Shown: positions 50,437 to 61,101, numbered from the stretch's first letter. The stretch: DNA of 64,000 bases from UTCFX2 sp963788305 (GCA_963788305.1 CAWBGK010000009.1:1-64000); one strand, 5' to 3'. Numbers and translations: made by a program. The notes: a model not told the origin generated them from the sequence alone.

Positions 50437-51654
50437 TCATTCGAGTGAACGCATTTTCGGTGAAAAAATCATCATCCCAAGAGCAAATAATAACAGGATG
50501 ATACATCCTGCCAGGACTGCCGAGGGAGAATTTAGAATTTCTGCCAGTTGTCCAATCAAGAGTGCGCCTAGTGGAACGGATCCGAAGAAAACCAGGCTGT
50601 ATATTCCCATCACTCTACCGCGTAAATTATCGGTAACATGCGTCTGAACCAGCGAATTGGCCAAATTAAGGATCAATACCAGGGATCCTCCGGCACCAGC
50701 AAGAAGGATTAGTGAAATTGGAATTTCTCTAGCAAAGCTGAATGCTGCAAGCATAAGTGGGAACATTATAGTTCCGAGAGTTAACATCTTTCCTCGAAAC
50801 TTAAAGCGACCCAGCGATGCAATCGTTAATGCACCGATCAATGCGCCAAACCCTCGCGCAGAATTAAGTAAACCATTCGTACGAACATCTCCTCCAAGCA
50901 CTTCTACTGCCCAGACTGGAAGAAGCACGACAAACGAGAAGCCAAACATCGCTTCGATTCCAATAAGTCCAATGAAGGTTCTGATGATTCTGTTGGAAAA
51001 AACATAACTGATACCTTCTTTCAGGTCTGCAAATGCAGATGATGTTCTAACTTTGGAGACCCAACTTGGAAGGTGCATGAGTGAAAGTGCTGCAATCACA
51101 GCAATGAATGAAAAACCATTGATTGCGAAACACCATGCAGGTCCAACAAGCGCATAAATTAATCCTGCAGCAGCAGGGCCAACGATCGCAGCCGTGTTAA
51201 ACATTGTTGCATTTAGCGCGATTGCGTTCGTAAGGTCTTCACGGTCTACGAGTTCTGGAGCAAATGCTAGACGGGCAGGTGCATCAAAAGCGTTGGTAAT
51301 TCCGAGTAAGAATGCCAGGATGATGATATGCCAGGGCTGAACGATGCCTGTGAAGGTAAGCAGTGCAAGTAAAAATGCTAAAACCATCATACTGGATTGC
51401 GTAATGACCAGTAATTTTCGAATATGCACCCGATCTGTAACAACTCCTCCAATCAACATGAATATCCAGCTCGGCGCACCTGAAGCGAAACCAACATAAC
51501 CTAAATAAGCTGGTGAATGTGTCAACTCATAAATCAGAAAACCTAGGGCAGTATTTTGCATCCATGTACCAAACAACGATACGATTTGGCCGTAGAACCA
51601 CAATCGATAGTTTGGATACTTCAATGAAGCGAAAGTACGACTGAAGGCGCTCAA
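50437..51654 (-). CDS. MFS transporter (MFS_3/EntS-like)
   Basis: 405 residues with about 12 membrane helices. FASLKYPNYRLWFYGQIVSLFGTWMQ is the hallmark of this group, together with GGVVTDRVHIRKLL and AFDAPARLAFAPELVDREDLTNAIALNA. TTG start at 51654, no clear binding site. Likely an exporter of small molecules or siderophores. Short spacing on both sides suggests an operon glpK-MFS-acylase. Confidence 0.87.
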   Translation of the reverse strand: MSAFSRTFASLKYPNYRLWFYGQIVSLFGTWMQNTALGFLIYELTHSPAYLGYVGFASGAPSWIFMLIGGVVTDRVHIRKLLVITQSSMMVLAFLLALLTFTGIVQPWHIIILAFLLGITNAFDAPARLAFAPELVDREDLTNAIALNATMFNTAAIVGPAAAGLIYALVGPAWCFAINGFSFIAVIAALSLMHLPSWVSKVRTSSAFADLKEGISYVFSNRIIRTFIGLIGIEAMFGFSFVVLLPVWAVEVLGGDVRTNGLLNSARGFGALIGALTIASLGRFKFRGKMLTLGTIMFPLMLAAFSFAREIPISLILLAGAGGSLVLILNLANSLVQTHVTDNLRGRVMGIYSLVFFGSVPLGALLIGQLAEILNSPSAVLAGCIILLLFALGMMIFSPKMRSLE

Positions 51655-51704
51655 CGATTTTGTGCCACGGATTCACAGATAATTTAATTTCCAAGAATTT
51701 CAAA

Positions 51705-53225
51705 TTAACTTTCTGATTCAATCCAATCATAAGAACGAGTAACTGCCTGTTTCCAGCGGGAGATCAACATGGATCGATGTGATTCGTCCATATCTGGCAT
51801 CCATATCTTGTTCACTTGCCAAATTTTCTGTAATTCGACTGGATCATTCCAATATCCGGCGGCCAGACCTGCCGCAAATGCTGCACCAAGCGCCGTAGTC
51901 TCACTAATCGTAGGACGAATCACAGGAACATTTAAAATATCTGATTGGAACTGCATAAGCAGCTCATTATAGACCATCCCTCCATCAACTTGTAATTTCT
52001 GCAAATTGATGCCAGAATCAATCTCCATTGCTTGCAACACTTCGGTTGTTTGGAACGCAGTTGCTTCGAGCACAGCCCGTGCTATATGACCTTTATGGAT
52101 AAATCGCGTCAACCCAACAATTACTCCCCTAGCATCTGAACGCCAATAAGGAGCAAAGAGACCAGAAAAAGCAGGCACGAAGTATATGCCTCCATTGTCT
52201 TTTACAGAGCTTGCAAGAGTCTCGATATCGGAAGAAGATTGTATCAAGCCAAGATTATCCCGTAGCCATTGTACGAGCGCGCCGGCGATCGCAATTGAAC
52301 CCTCCAACGCATAGATCACGGGATTTGCTCCAAACTGGTAGGCTACCGTTGAGAGCAGACCATGTTTAGATTCAAGCGGTGTACGGCCAATATTCATCAA
52401 CATGAAACAGCCTGTACCATAAGTGTTCTTGGCATCTCCGGGATGAAAACAGGTTTGACCAACTAAAGCCGCTTGCTGATCGCCAAGATCACCGCAGATT
52501 GGTATTTCAGCATGAAACGGACCGTCAAGTGTCGTGGACCCCCAGGAATTAGGATCGCTTGAAGGCTTAATCTCAGGCATCATCTGTCTGGGGATTCCAA
52601 ATATTCCCAATAACTCTTCGTCCCAATCACACGAATTTAAATTCATCAAAAGAGTTCGACTTGCATTTGTCACATCGGTAACGTGTGAACCTTTCCCCTC
52701 ACCTCCTGTGAGCCACCAGATAAGCCATGTGTCAATATTGCCAAATATGAATGAGCCATTTTCCGCGCCAGTTCGCGCACCTGGGACATGATCCAAAATC
52801 CATTTAATTTTGGTTGCAGAAAAATATGGAGCTAAGGGCAGTCCAGTAAGAGAACAAAAGCGTTCAGGACCAGCTTCAAGAGCCAGCTGATCGCACAACT
52901 GTTTTGTCCGTGTGTCTTGCCAGACAATAGCGTTGTAAACGGGTCTGCCAGTATTTTTATCCCATACAATCGTTGTCTCTCGCTGATTTGTGATACCAAT
53001 CGCTAAAATTTGTTCTGGTTTTATGGATGAAAATGCAATTGCATCTCGAATTACATTTTTCGTACAATTCCAGATTTCTAAGGGTTCGTGTTCAACCCAT
53101 CCAGGTTCTGGATATTTTTGAGAATGTTCCTTTTGGGATGATCCCATAATTTCGCCATTTTTATTGAAGATATGACAACGAGTGCTGGTAGTGCCTTGAT
53201 CAATTGAAGCTATATATTTTCCCAT
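51705..53225 (-). CDS. glpK: Glycerol kinase
   Basis: 506 residues of the FGGY family, phosphorylating glycerol to glycerol 3-phosphate. SIDQGTTSTRCHIF (residues 6-19), GITNQRETTIVWDKNTGRPVYNAIVWQDTR, the Asp-bearing GDLGDQQAALVGQ and DGGMVYNELLMQFQSD are all present. AAGGAGCG precedes the ATG. No glycerol facilitator or glycerol-3-phosphate dehydrogenase lies next to it. Confidence 0.95.
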   Translation of the reverse strand: MGKYIASIDQGTTSTRCHIFNKNGEIMGSSQKEHSQKYPEPGWVEHEPLEIWNCTKNVIRDAIAFSSIKPEQILAIGITNQRETTIVWDKNTGRPVYNAIVWQDTRTKQLCDQLALEAGPERFCSLTGLPLAPYFSATKIKWILDHVPGARTGAENGSFIFGNIDTWLIWWLTGGEGKGSHVTDVTNASRTLLMNLNSCDWDEELLGIFGIPRQMMPEIKPSSDPNSWGSTTLDGPFHAEIPICGDLGDQQAALVGQTCFHPGDAKNTYGTGCFMLMNIGRTPLESKHGLLSTVAYQFGANPVIYALEGSIAIAGALVQWLRDNLGLIQSSSDIETLASSVKDNGGIYFVPAFSGLFAPYWRSDARGVIVGLTRFIHKGHIARAVLEATAFQTTEVLQAMEIDSGINLQKLQVDGGMVYNELLMQFQSDILNVPVIRPTISETTALGAAFAAGLAAGYWNDPVELQKIWQVNKIWMPDMDESHRSMLISRWKQAVTRSYDWIESES

Positions 53226-53446
53226 GCATCGCTCCTTAAGATCAGTTTACATAATCCACAATTATTAGCTTTTTGATCGGGTTTGTTTATTGGTTATTCA
53301 ATTTTAAAAGACAGTGCGAAAGTCATTTATTACAATGATGTACTTCCGACACTGCAATAATGATACTTAACGCACCATTTCATTTGCGGTTGTTTGATTT
53401 TCCAGTTTATTACTGATTACACGAATCAGTGGTCAGCACATTTAAG

Positions 53447-54125
53447 TCAGCTTGAAGTCGGTCTAGGCCTCGGCTTAATTGCAATGATTACAGAAAGGAA
53501 TTCTTTTCCTGACTCCCCAAATCCGAATAAATTATTGTTCTCATCACTTAACAGCCAGCTTGATGTATATCCGGCTTCTCCATCTGGTGCAGTAAGATCA
53601 ACGCGAAGATCAACTTCTTCACCTGGATGTACATTTTGTGGGATGTTTACTTGATCAGGCCCTCCCATTTTTTCACCATCTAAGTATCTCAAGTTATAAG
53701 CAGTTGTCCATATGCAGGTACCATCGTTTCGGACTCTCCAAATTTTTGCAAATGATTGACCGGCTTCGATGGCTGTTTTATCAGCAATTGTCAGATGTCT
53801 TATAAAAGTTGCCTGATTCGTGCATACCTTGACAGTTGGAGATGCCCCAGAGTTTTCAACATCTGTTGATGCGGCTGTTGGTCCTGGTGGAGGCGAGGAT
53901 TAAATTTTGTGACGTGGGTTCAATAGTTGGAGGCGAGACAGGAGAATTAGTGGGAGAAGCCGGTATCGCCGCATCTAGATTCAAAATCCTAACAGCTTTT
54001 TGAGGATTGGTTTCTACATTACTCGGCGACCGAGTAGCTTTGGTAGAAACAGCAGGAGTGCAAGCTGTAATTATGAATTGACAGAAAATGATGAGAAATA
54101 CGAAAAATAATCGTATTTTGTTCAT
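53447..54125 (-). CDS. NBR1-Ig-like domain lipoprotein A, one frame break
   Basis: About 226 residues. ATG at 54125 gives a lipoprotein signal (LFFVFLIIFCQFIITAC), then a Ser/Thr/Pro linker and one NBR1-type Ig domain: CTNQATFIRHLTIADKT, then FAKIWRVRNDGTCIWTTAYNL and GGPDQVNIPQNVHPGEEVDL. Frame break near 53893: after ASPTNSPVSPPTIEPTSQNL the correct frame reads PPPGPTAASTDVENSG. First of three tandem copies. Function unknown; Ig-like domains of this kind in Chloroflexota are exported and probably adhesive. Confidence 0.8.
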
Positions 54126-54200
54126 GTCTATGACAACTTTGATAATTTTATTATAAATGATATGTGATCTGGCGGCCCGCGCCAGCATAAGTTATCGTAG

Positions 54201-54860
54201 TCAGCCGCATGATTCGCTTGGGATTACCTTTTGCTTCTTTTCGCGTGCTTCACGGACATTAAATGCAATCATAATGGGTTCGGCTCCCAATTCCCCGATC
54301 CCAAATTGGGTACCGTCCGTTGATACCAGCATCCATTCTGCAGAGTATAAATCGGGTACTGTCGGCGTTTGAAATAATAAATTGATATCAATTGTCCCAC
54401 CTGGCGGAACCTCTTGATTAATAGGAATTGATTCCTGAGAATTTAAGTTATCGCCATTAACAAATGTAAATTGATAATCCTTGGTCCACGTACAAGTCCC
54501 AGCATTTTCGATTCGCCAGCTCTTTGTAACAAAAAGACCTGGGTCTAAGATTGAGTTATCCGAAACAGATAAATGACGGACCAACTCAGCAAGATTAGTA
54601 CAAGCCGGGATAGTTGGAGTTGGAGATGCTGATGGAGTTGGCGAGGAATCCGGTGTTGGTTCAATAGTGCTCGTTGGAAGCGCGGTTGCCGTAAATGTGG
54701 GTGAAGGAATTGGAGTAGGCGAGCTCGATGCTGAAATACTAAGCGTCGGAACTTGAGATTGATTTTGACCCTGGTCTTCTGGAGGATTGCTTTGTTGCTG
54801 ATTGGCACACGCTGTAATAGAAAAAATGCTTACCATTAAAAGTATAAATAATCGCTTCAA
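54201..54860 (-). CDS. NBR1-Ig-like domain lipoprotein B
   Basis: 219 residues, intact. Lipoprotein signal LFILLMVSIFSITAC (lipobox ITAC), a Ser/Thr/Pro linker of about 60 residues, then a single NBR1-type Ig domain with VTKSWRIENAGTCTWTKDYQ, a Cys shared with paralogues, and PPGGTIDINLLFQTPTVPDLY. About 75 bases downstream of copy A's start region; separate transcription is possible. Confidence 0.87.
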   Translation of the reverse strand: MKRLFILLMVSIFSITACANQQQSNPPEDQGQNQSQVPTLSISASSSPTPIPSPTFTATALPTSTIEPTPDSSPTPSASPTPTIPACTNLAELVRHLSVSDNSILDPGLFVTKSWRIENAGTCTWTKDYQFTFVNGDNLNSQESIPINQEVPPGGTIDINLLFQTPTVPDLYSAEWMLVSTDGTQFGIGELGAEPIMIAFNVREAREKKQKVIPSESCG

Positions 54861-54920
54861 AGTAGTTTCCTTGGTGTAAATTTGTATGACCGACGATACA
54901 CGTCGGTTGGGCTATCTTCT

Positions 54921-55622
54921 TCAGCCACCGCCGCCGCACATCCCCCTAAATATACCATTAAATTTCTTGTCTGTCCCAACGATGATTGAGACCCAGAAAA
55001 AGTTAAACTTACTGTTTCCTGCTCCAAAAACAATTCCTTCATCGTCCTGGAGCATCCAATTGCCTTGATAGTAATTTGATTTCTTTGGAGCTACAAGATC
55101 AATAGAGACCTCAACTGTATCGCCTGGAAGAACTTCAACCCCTATTCCCTTTGGTGACAGTCCTTCCATTTGATCTCCACTTGTGAAGATTAGCGAATAA
55201 TCAGGCGACCAGGTGCACGTACCTGAGTTTTGAAGCAGCCACACTTTGGTAAATCGCTGACCCGATTTCATTTCAGATTCATCATTAACTGTTATATCTT
55301 CTACAAATTCAGCTTGGTTTTGACATTTTCCCCCATTTGAGTAATCAGCTGAATAATGATTTATTGGAGTCAACGATGGGACTGGTGTAGAAGTTGTGCT
55401 CATTTCCACATGGGATTGGCGATTCTCAACCTCAGGGAATATCGTTGAGAAGGGAGTTGGGGTTGATGTTGCGAAATAGCTGATACCAAGCGTGGCAACC
55501 ATAGTTCGGACCGCAAGTGTCTGTGCCAAACCGGGTATCGATGTCTGAGCCGGTGTCGTCGAGCATGAGTTTAAACAAATAGTCGCGAAAATACAAGTAA
55601 AAATCAATGGTCTGTTGTTCAT
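54921..55622 (-). CDS. NBR1-Ig-like domain lipoprotein C
   Basis: 233 residues, intact. Signal with lipobox-like LNSC (IFATICLNSC), a linker with TSTPTPFSTI and a single Ig domain: CQNQAEFVEDITVNDES, FTKVWLLQNSGTCTWSPDYS, GDTVEVSIDLVAPKKSNYY. It ends in an odd glycine tail (RGMCGGGG). No clear ribosome binding site is seen. Confidence 0.87.
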   Translation of the reverse strand: MNNRPLIFTCIFATICLNSCSTTPAQTSIPGLAQTLAVRTMVATLGISYFATSTPTPFSTIFPEVENRQSHVEMSTTSTPVPSLTPINHYSADYSNGGKCQNQAEFVEDITVNDESEMKSGQRFTKVWLLQNSGTCTWSPDYSLIFTSGDQMEGLSPKGIGVEVLPGDTVEVSIDLVAPKKSNYYQGNWMLQDDEGIVFGAGNSKFNFFWVSIIVGTDKKFNGIFRGMCGGGG

Positions 55623-55703
55623 GCTATTCTCATAATTGTTTAGTTAATATCTAAATATAAATATAATCAAAGTTGTCGCGTTGAGTATATCAGCATTTAT
55701 GCA

Positions 55704-55742
55704 ATAAAAAAAGGTAACCAGAAGGAATATGCTGGATACCTT
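55704..55742 (-). terminator. Terminator after fdhA
   Basis: On the minus strand AAGGTATCCAG and CTGGTTACCTT pair with one internal T-T mismatch (55742-55732 and 55721-55711), followed by a T run. It lies 27 bases past the fdhA stop. Confidence 0.75.
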
Positions 55743-55768
55743 GCAAAAATGTGATTTTTCAGAAATAC

Positions 55769-58537
55769 TTAGATTACTTTTTCAACCTTAATAGCACATA
55801 TTTTATATTCTGGGATTTTTGCTACCGGATCGAGAGCTGCGATTGTTAGCTCATTTACTGGTGATGCTGGAAAGTGAAAATTTGCGAATATCATTCCTGG
55901 TGGAACGCGGTCTGTTAGCCAGGCTTCGGCCTCGATGCTGCCTCGACGGGAGGTAATCCTAACTCGATTATTAGGTCTTATGTCCAATCGAGCTGCATCA
56001 TCAGGGTGAATTTCGACTTTTGCCTGTTGATATATTTCCAATAAGCCCTGAGATCTCCGGGTCATCTCGCCTCCATGCCAATGATAGAGAACTCGACCTG
56101 TACTGAGAAGCATAGGGAATTCTTCATCAGGCATTTCTTCTGGCTCTATATGTTCTATGGGCATGAATTTCCCTTTGCCGCGTGTAAATTGCCCGATATG
56201 CAGAATTGGGGTGCCATTATGGAATTTATCTTTTACAGGCCATTGCAGGATCTCACCATGCTCCAATCGTTCCAGGCTAACTCCTGCATAGCTGGGGGTA
56301 AGCGAAGCTATTTCTTCCATAATTTCAGAGGTATTTTGATAATCCCAATTTGCCAAAGAAGCGTTTTCGTCGATTTGCATACCTGCTTCAATTATTTTCT
56401 TAGCCAGATCTTTAATAATTCTCCAATCTTCACGTGCCTCCCCAATTGGAGCGATGGCTTTCCTGACCATCTGGATGCGCCTCTCCGTGTTGGTAAAAGT
56501 ACCAGTTTTTTCTGCAAAACTGACACCCGGCAGCAGGATATCTGCATATGGCGCAGTCTCGGAAGGGAAAATCTCCTGTAATATTATCAGTTCACAGGTA
56601 TTTAGCATGTGGCGGACGTGAGAGCTATTTGGATCGCTCATTACAGGATCTTCGCCAACGATGTACAAAGCTTTTGTTTTTCCTGTTTCTATTCCTGGGA
56701 TCATTTCAGTTACCGTCATCCCGACTGAGCCCGAAAGGGGGACCCCCCAGGCTTTTTCGAATTTTTCTTTGACCAAGTCGACAGTTACATTTTGATATCC
56801 CGGGTAGACATTCGGAAGTCCTCCCATATCGCAGGCACCCTGGACATTATTCTGGCCGCGAAGCGGGTTTACGCCACCACCTGAGATACCGATATTTCCT
56901 AGCAGCATTTGCAAATTTGCCAGATCCATCACATTTCTAACACCAACGATATGCTGTGTGATGCCCATCGCCCACATCACGGCCATAGGTTTGTTCATTG
57001 CCAATATTTCTGCTGCTTCGTAGAGCAATTCCACCGGTACATGAGTAATTTTAGCAACTTTCTCGGGAGGATACTGGTTCACCACGGCTCGAAATTCTTC
57101 AAAACCTTCGGTCCTTTCTGCGATGAATTGATGATCTTCCCACCCCTTTTCAAGAATGATATTCATTATTCCGTTGATTAATGGGATATCCGTGCCCGGT
57201 CTATGACGAATATGCAATGCTGCAAACTCAGCAATATCAATTCGGCGTGGATCCGCCAGGACCAACTTAACACCTCGTTTGAGCACTGCCTGACGAATCT
57301 TGATGCCAAAAACAGGATGCTGCTCGGTTATATTTGATCCGATGATTAGCATCGACTGAGCATTTTGAGCGATATCATCCATCGGATTTGTCATTGCGCC
57401 AGAGCCAAACGCTGTGGCCAGACCGGCTACGGTGCTGGAGTGTCAGAGGCGGGCGCAATGATCTATGTTATTCGTCCCGATCACTTGTCTGGCAAATTTA
57501 TTTAGTAAATAATTCTCTTCGTTCAAGCATTTCGCAGATGCAAGTATGCTGACGCTATCCGGTCCAAAGGTATCGCGTATTGATCGCAATCGCGATGCAG
57601 TGATATCAATTGCGGTGTTCCAATCGACATCGACCCATTCACCGCGATCGGAGGGTCGCTGAGTACCCTCAAGTAAATATTTCCTGACTTGTGGTTTTTT
57701 TAACCGATCCGGATGATGTATAAAATCAAAACCATATCTTCCCTTTACGCAAAGCGCCATACCGTTAACTGGTGCATTTGGATTGGAAGCTACGCCGATG
57801 ATGCGATTATCCTTCACCTGAAGATCGAACTGACATCCGACTCCGCAATAGGTGCATGTGGTTGTCACCTTTTGGATTTGATGGGTGCGACCTTTCCCAA
57901 AGGACATTTTGTTCGATAACGCACCAGTTGGACAATAGGCGACACATTGTCCGCACGATTCGCAGCGCGCCTCCAGCATCGGAACTATCGGAGCCTGCGA
58001 CAATCCTTTCATGGAATCCTCGAAATGCAACTCCCCAAACAAATCGTCCCTGCACTTCGGCGCATGCCTGCACACAACGCCGGCAAAGAATGCACTTATT
58101 CATGTCAACTCGAATGAATGGATTTGGATCGCTGTCAACCGGATACCGTTTCCCTTTGCTGCCCCATTCTGGCACGTCAATTTGATACTCGTACGCTATA
58201 TCTTGGAGCTCACATGAACCGCTCGATTCGCAAACAAGGCAGTCCATCGGATGATTTGCAAGCATGAGTTCGAGAGTTTTTCGACGCGACCGAATAACGC
58301 GCTCGCTTTTGGATAAAATTTGCATCCCGTCCCAAACGTTGGTCGCACAAGCTGCTTGCAGAGAACCTCTGTCCGTGCACTTCGACGACACAAATTCGAC
58401 AATTACCTGTTGGTGACAAATCTCGGTGAAAACAAAGAGTGGGAATCGTTATGCCATGATCGCTGAGCAGCAGAAAGTATGCTTTGACCAGGTTGTACAT
58501 CTAATTCTTGATTATCGAAATTGATTCTTATCGTCAT
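55769..58537 (-). CDS. fdhA: Selenocysteine-containing NAD-type formate dehydrogenase alpha subunit, three frame breaks
   Basis: About 923 residues. N-terminal NuoG-like part: 2Fe-2S ferredoxin (HRDLSPTGNCRICVVEV), the His/Cys cluster (CLVCESSGSCELQD), then CILCRRCVQAC and CESCGQCVAYCPTGAL. The Mo/W-bis-pterin domain starts with cluster motif CTYCGVGCQF. The catalytic site reads NNIDHCARL, then TGA at 57445-57443, then HSSTVAGLATAFGSGAM, and the same frame runs open to the stop. This matches E. coli FdhF, where that residue is Sec. The codon is therefore read as Sec, about residue 364, not as an end. Other frame breaks: near 58468, 58358 and 57978. It oxidises formate to CO2 and hands electrons to the NuoEF-like partner. 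Start is ATG 58537. Confidence 0.92.
57414..57430 (-). promoter_or_regulatory. Bacterial SECIS element downstream of the fdhA UGA
   Basis: On the minus strand GTAGCC-GGTCT-GGCCAC forms a six-base stem (one A-C mismatch) with the five-base loop GGTCT. Eighteen bases lie between TGA and the loop. E. coli fdhF has the same GGUCU loop and, as I recall its sequence, the same 18-base spacing. It would recruit SelB for Sec insertion. Confidence 0.8.
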
Positions 58538-58588
58538 ATCGGTTTTCTTTCGTCTTTCAACTCATTATGTCAAAGAACATGAATAAGA

Positions 58589-60329
58589 CTAATCTCCAGC
58601 TTTCGTAGCAAGGAATTCTTCTTGGAAATTTAGACAGTGCAGACCTGATTGGAATTGGTACAGATTGTCCAAGCCCGCAGAAAGAGGCGTCGTTTAAGTT
58701 CTCTGCAAGTGCGTTCAACTCATCGATGTATCCTGATTCGTCTCGTCCTTCTGCCAGATTTTCAAGAATTTCGAATGCCCGTTGGGTTCCGACCCGACAG
58801 GGTGTGCATTTCCCACAAGATTCGTATGAAAAGAAGCGCAGCAAGTTCTCGTAAAAATGCGACAACTGAGATGCTTTGATCGCAAATCAAGAATGCTCCG
58901 GCTCCAAGTGAAATCCCTTTTACGCCTGAAGCATAGTCGATGGGAAAGTCCATCTTATCGGAACCTACAATTGTCCCGGCTGCACCGCCCGTCAAGGCGA
59001 AGTGAAATTTTGATCCGTGAATCATCCCTCCACCAAATTGATTTATTGCTTGCCTCAGCGTGATTCCAAATGGCGCCTCGAATAAACCAGGATTTTTGAC
59101 GTGCCCCAAGAGCATATAAATTTTTGTTCCCGGGGTCGAATATTCACTTATAGACCGAAACCAGTTGCTTCCATTTGAGATGATGTGCGGCACAGCTGCA
59201 TAAGATTCGACATTATTGACCAATGTCGGTCGCCCGTGCAGACCAAAAGTCGGGGGATAAGGTGGTCGATTTCGAGGTTCGCCGCGTTTTCCTTCGAGCG
59301 ACTCGATTAACGCGGTTTCTTCACCACAAATATAAGCTCCAGCGCCGCGGTGAACATGGACATGAAATGAGAAATCCGTCCCCAGGATATTGCTTCCAAG
59401 ATAGTTCATATTTTGTGCCTGGTTGATGGCATTTTCCAATCGCAGGGCCTGGACTTCATATTCTCCACGGATGTAAATATAGGCTTCGTTGGAACCGCAT
59501 GCATACCCTGCGAGTGCCATCCCTTCAAGAATTTGGTGAGGATCCGTATCAATCAGGATACGATCCTTGAATATTAATGGCTCAGATTCATCCGCATTAC
59601 AGATTATATATTTCGGGTCATTTTCCGCTTGTGCAACAAATCGCCATTTGCGACCAACTGGAAATCCAGCTCCTCCTCGACCAGATAATCCAGAAGCCTC
59701 AACTTCAGAAAGCACGGCCTGGGGTTCTTCTATGGAGAGCTGTCCTCAATCCTTCATAGGCACCATGCTTCAGAGCCGATTCAAGAGAATCTGGATCAAC
59801 AACTCCGGCTCGCTTTAACATCACTCGCACTTCACCGTCTCTTGCCTTCGAATAATCGCTTGGTCGACCAAGAAACCCGGACGAAAGTAAATGAACCTCC
59901 TCGGGTGTAACTGGACCTACCTGATCGTCGTTAACAAGTACTGCAGGAGCTCGGTCGCATTGTCCCAAACAGCTCGTGTTTTCAACAGTCCAATCTGGGT
60001 TATTTTCATAATTGCTGCAAATGGCTTTTTTTAATTTCCATTGATCCATGCATCCAGCAAACCGGTCCATTACAGACGCGAATTATCCCGCGTGTTTGTT
60101 TTCCAAGCGAAAGCATCGAGTAAAATGTTGCGACTCCATAAACACTTCGAGGTGGGATTCGTAAGTTTTCGGCGAGTGCTGCAATATTCTGTTTGGACAG
60201 GTCAATTTTTCTAACAAGGAAGTCCTGAAGTATTTCAAGAATAGCTTCTGGATCATGATTATGATGCGCTATGATTTCTTCAATAACTTGATTGATTTTG
60301 ATTTGATTATTCTTTTTCGTTTGGATCAT
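58589..60329 (-). CDS. Formate dehydrogenase beta subunit, NuoE-NuoF fusion, four frame breaks
   Basis: About 580 residues. The N-terminal NuoE-like thioredoxin-fold 2Fe-2S domain has CNGPVCWM and SCLGQCDRAPAV. It continues in the same frame into the NuoF-like domain (EVRVMLKRAGVVDP), so the two are fused. NuoF part: SGLSGRGGAGFPVGRKW (NADH/FMN glycine loop), NADESEP, EETALIESLEGKRGEPRNRPPYPP and 4Fe-4S cluster motif ESCGKCTPCRVG. The C-terminus after one more frame change reads KFQEEFLATKAGD and ends at 58589. Frame breaks near 60030 (A7 run), 59735, 58868 and 58606. It transfers electrons from formate to NAD+ through FMN. Its start overlaps the fdhD stop by 23 bases. Confidence 0.88.
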
Positions 60330-61101
60330 TCGCGATAATCCTTCCGGGATGTGAATAAATTCTATATTGACCACGGCGTGCATATCCAATCAATGTAATA
60401 CCCAATACTTCAGCCATTTTAACAGACAATGAACTGGAAGAAGTACGTGAAATCACGAATGCAGCTTCCAATCGATTTGCTTTTTGAAGCATTTCAGAAC
60501 TGACCCTGCCGGTTGTCAGCAAGAATCTTCTGTGGAGCACAGGTTGTTCCAGTAAAAACTTCCCAGCAATTTTATCTAACGTGTTGTGCCGCCCAATGTC
60601 TTCACCGGTGATGATTAATTCATCCCCGTCAGTCAGAATTGAAGTGTGGACTCCCCCCGATGTATTATAGAGATCTTGTGATTTATACAATATTTCAACA
60701 AGGTCCCATATCTTTCGTGATGAAATAAGGAAGTCGTCAAATTTTACATGGGTTAATGATGTTGTGTCACCTTCGATCGATGTTACACCTCCCGTACATC
60801 CAGAAGTCTTTCGCCAGAATTTTGGTCGAGAAATTTGGTGGTTCAACCAGACATCAATATTATCACCAGCGGGACATAACCGTGCTTCTATAATCTCATC
60901 GAAAGTTTGGATCAAGTTCTCATTATATAGGAAACCAATCGCAAGGGCTTCTAGATCGACAGGCGTGCACATAAATGTCAGCCAATATTCCCCATTTACC
61001 GTTAAGGACACCGGAGACTCTACGATAATCTCGCCTGTTTGCAAGCTTCTTTGATTTGAATTAACTGCTGTATATAAAACCGATTTACTCGCACCAGTCA
61101 T
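60307..61101 (-). CDS. fdhD: Formate dehydrogenase accessory sulfurtransferase FdhD
   Basis: 264 residues. It transfers sulfur to the molybdenum cofactor so that formate dehydrogenase becomes active. LTVNGEYWLTFMCTPVDLEALAIGFLYNENLI, TSGCTGGVTS (the conserved Cys loop) and GEDIGRHNTLDKIAGKF are diagnostic; ILLTTGRVSSEMLQKA-like residues follow. It is the first gene of the operon fdhD-fdhB-fdhA. Confidence 0.93.
   Translation of the reverse strand: MTGASKSVLYTAVNSNQRSLQTGEIIVESPVSLTVNGEYWLTFMCTPVDLEALAIGFLYNENLIQTFDEIIEARLCPAGDNIDVWLNHQISRPKFWRKTSGCTGGVTSIEGDTTSLTHVKFDDFLISSRKIWDLVEILYKSQDLYNTSGGVHTSILTDGDELIITGEDIGRHNTLDKIAGKFLLEQPVLHRRFLLTTGRVSSEMLQKANRLEAAFVISRTSSSSLSVKMAEVLGITLIGYARRGQYRIYSHPGRIIANDPNEKE

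Noticed and set aside
53226..53446. Possible small gene or RNA upstream of glpK
   Set aside because: The gap is AT-rich, and I saw no ORF with a binding site and no stable hairpin.
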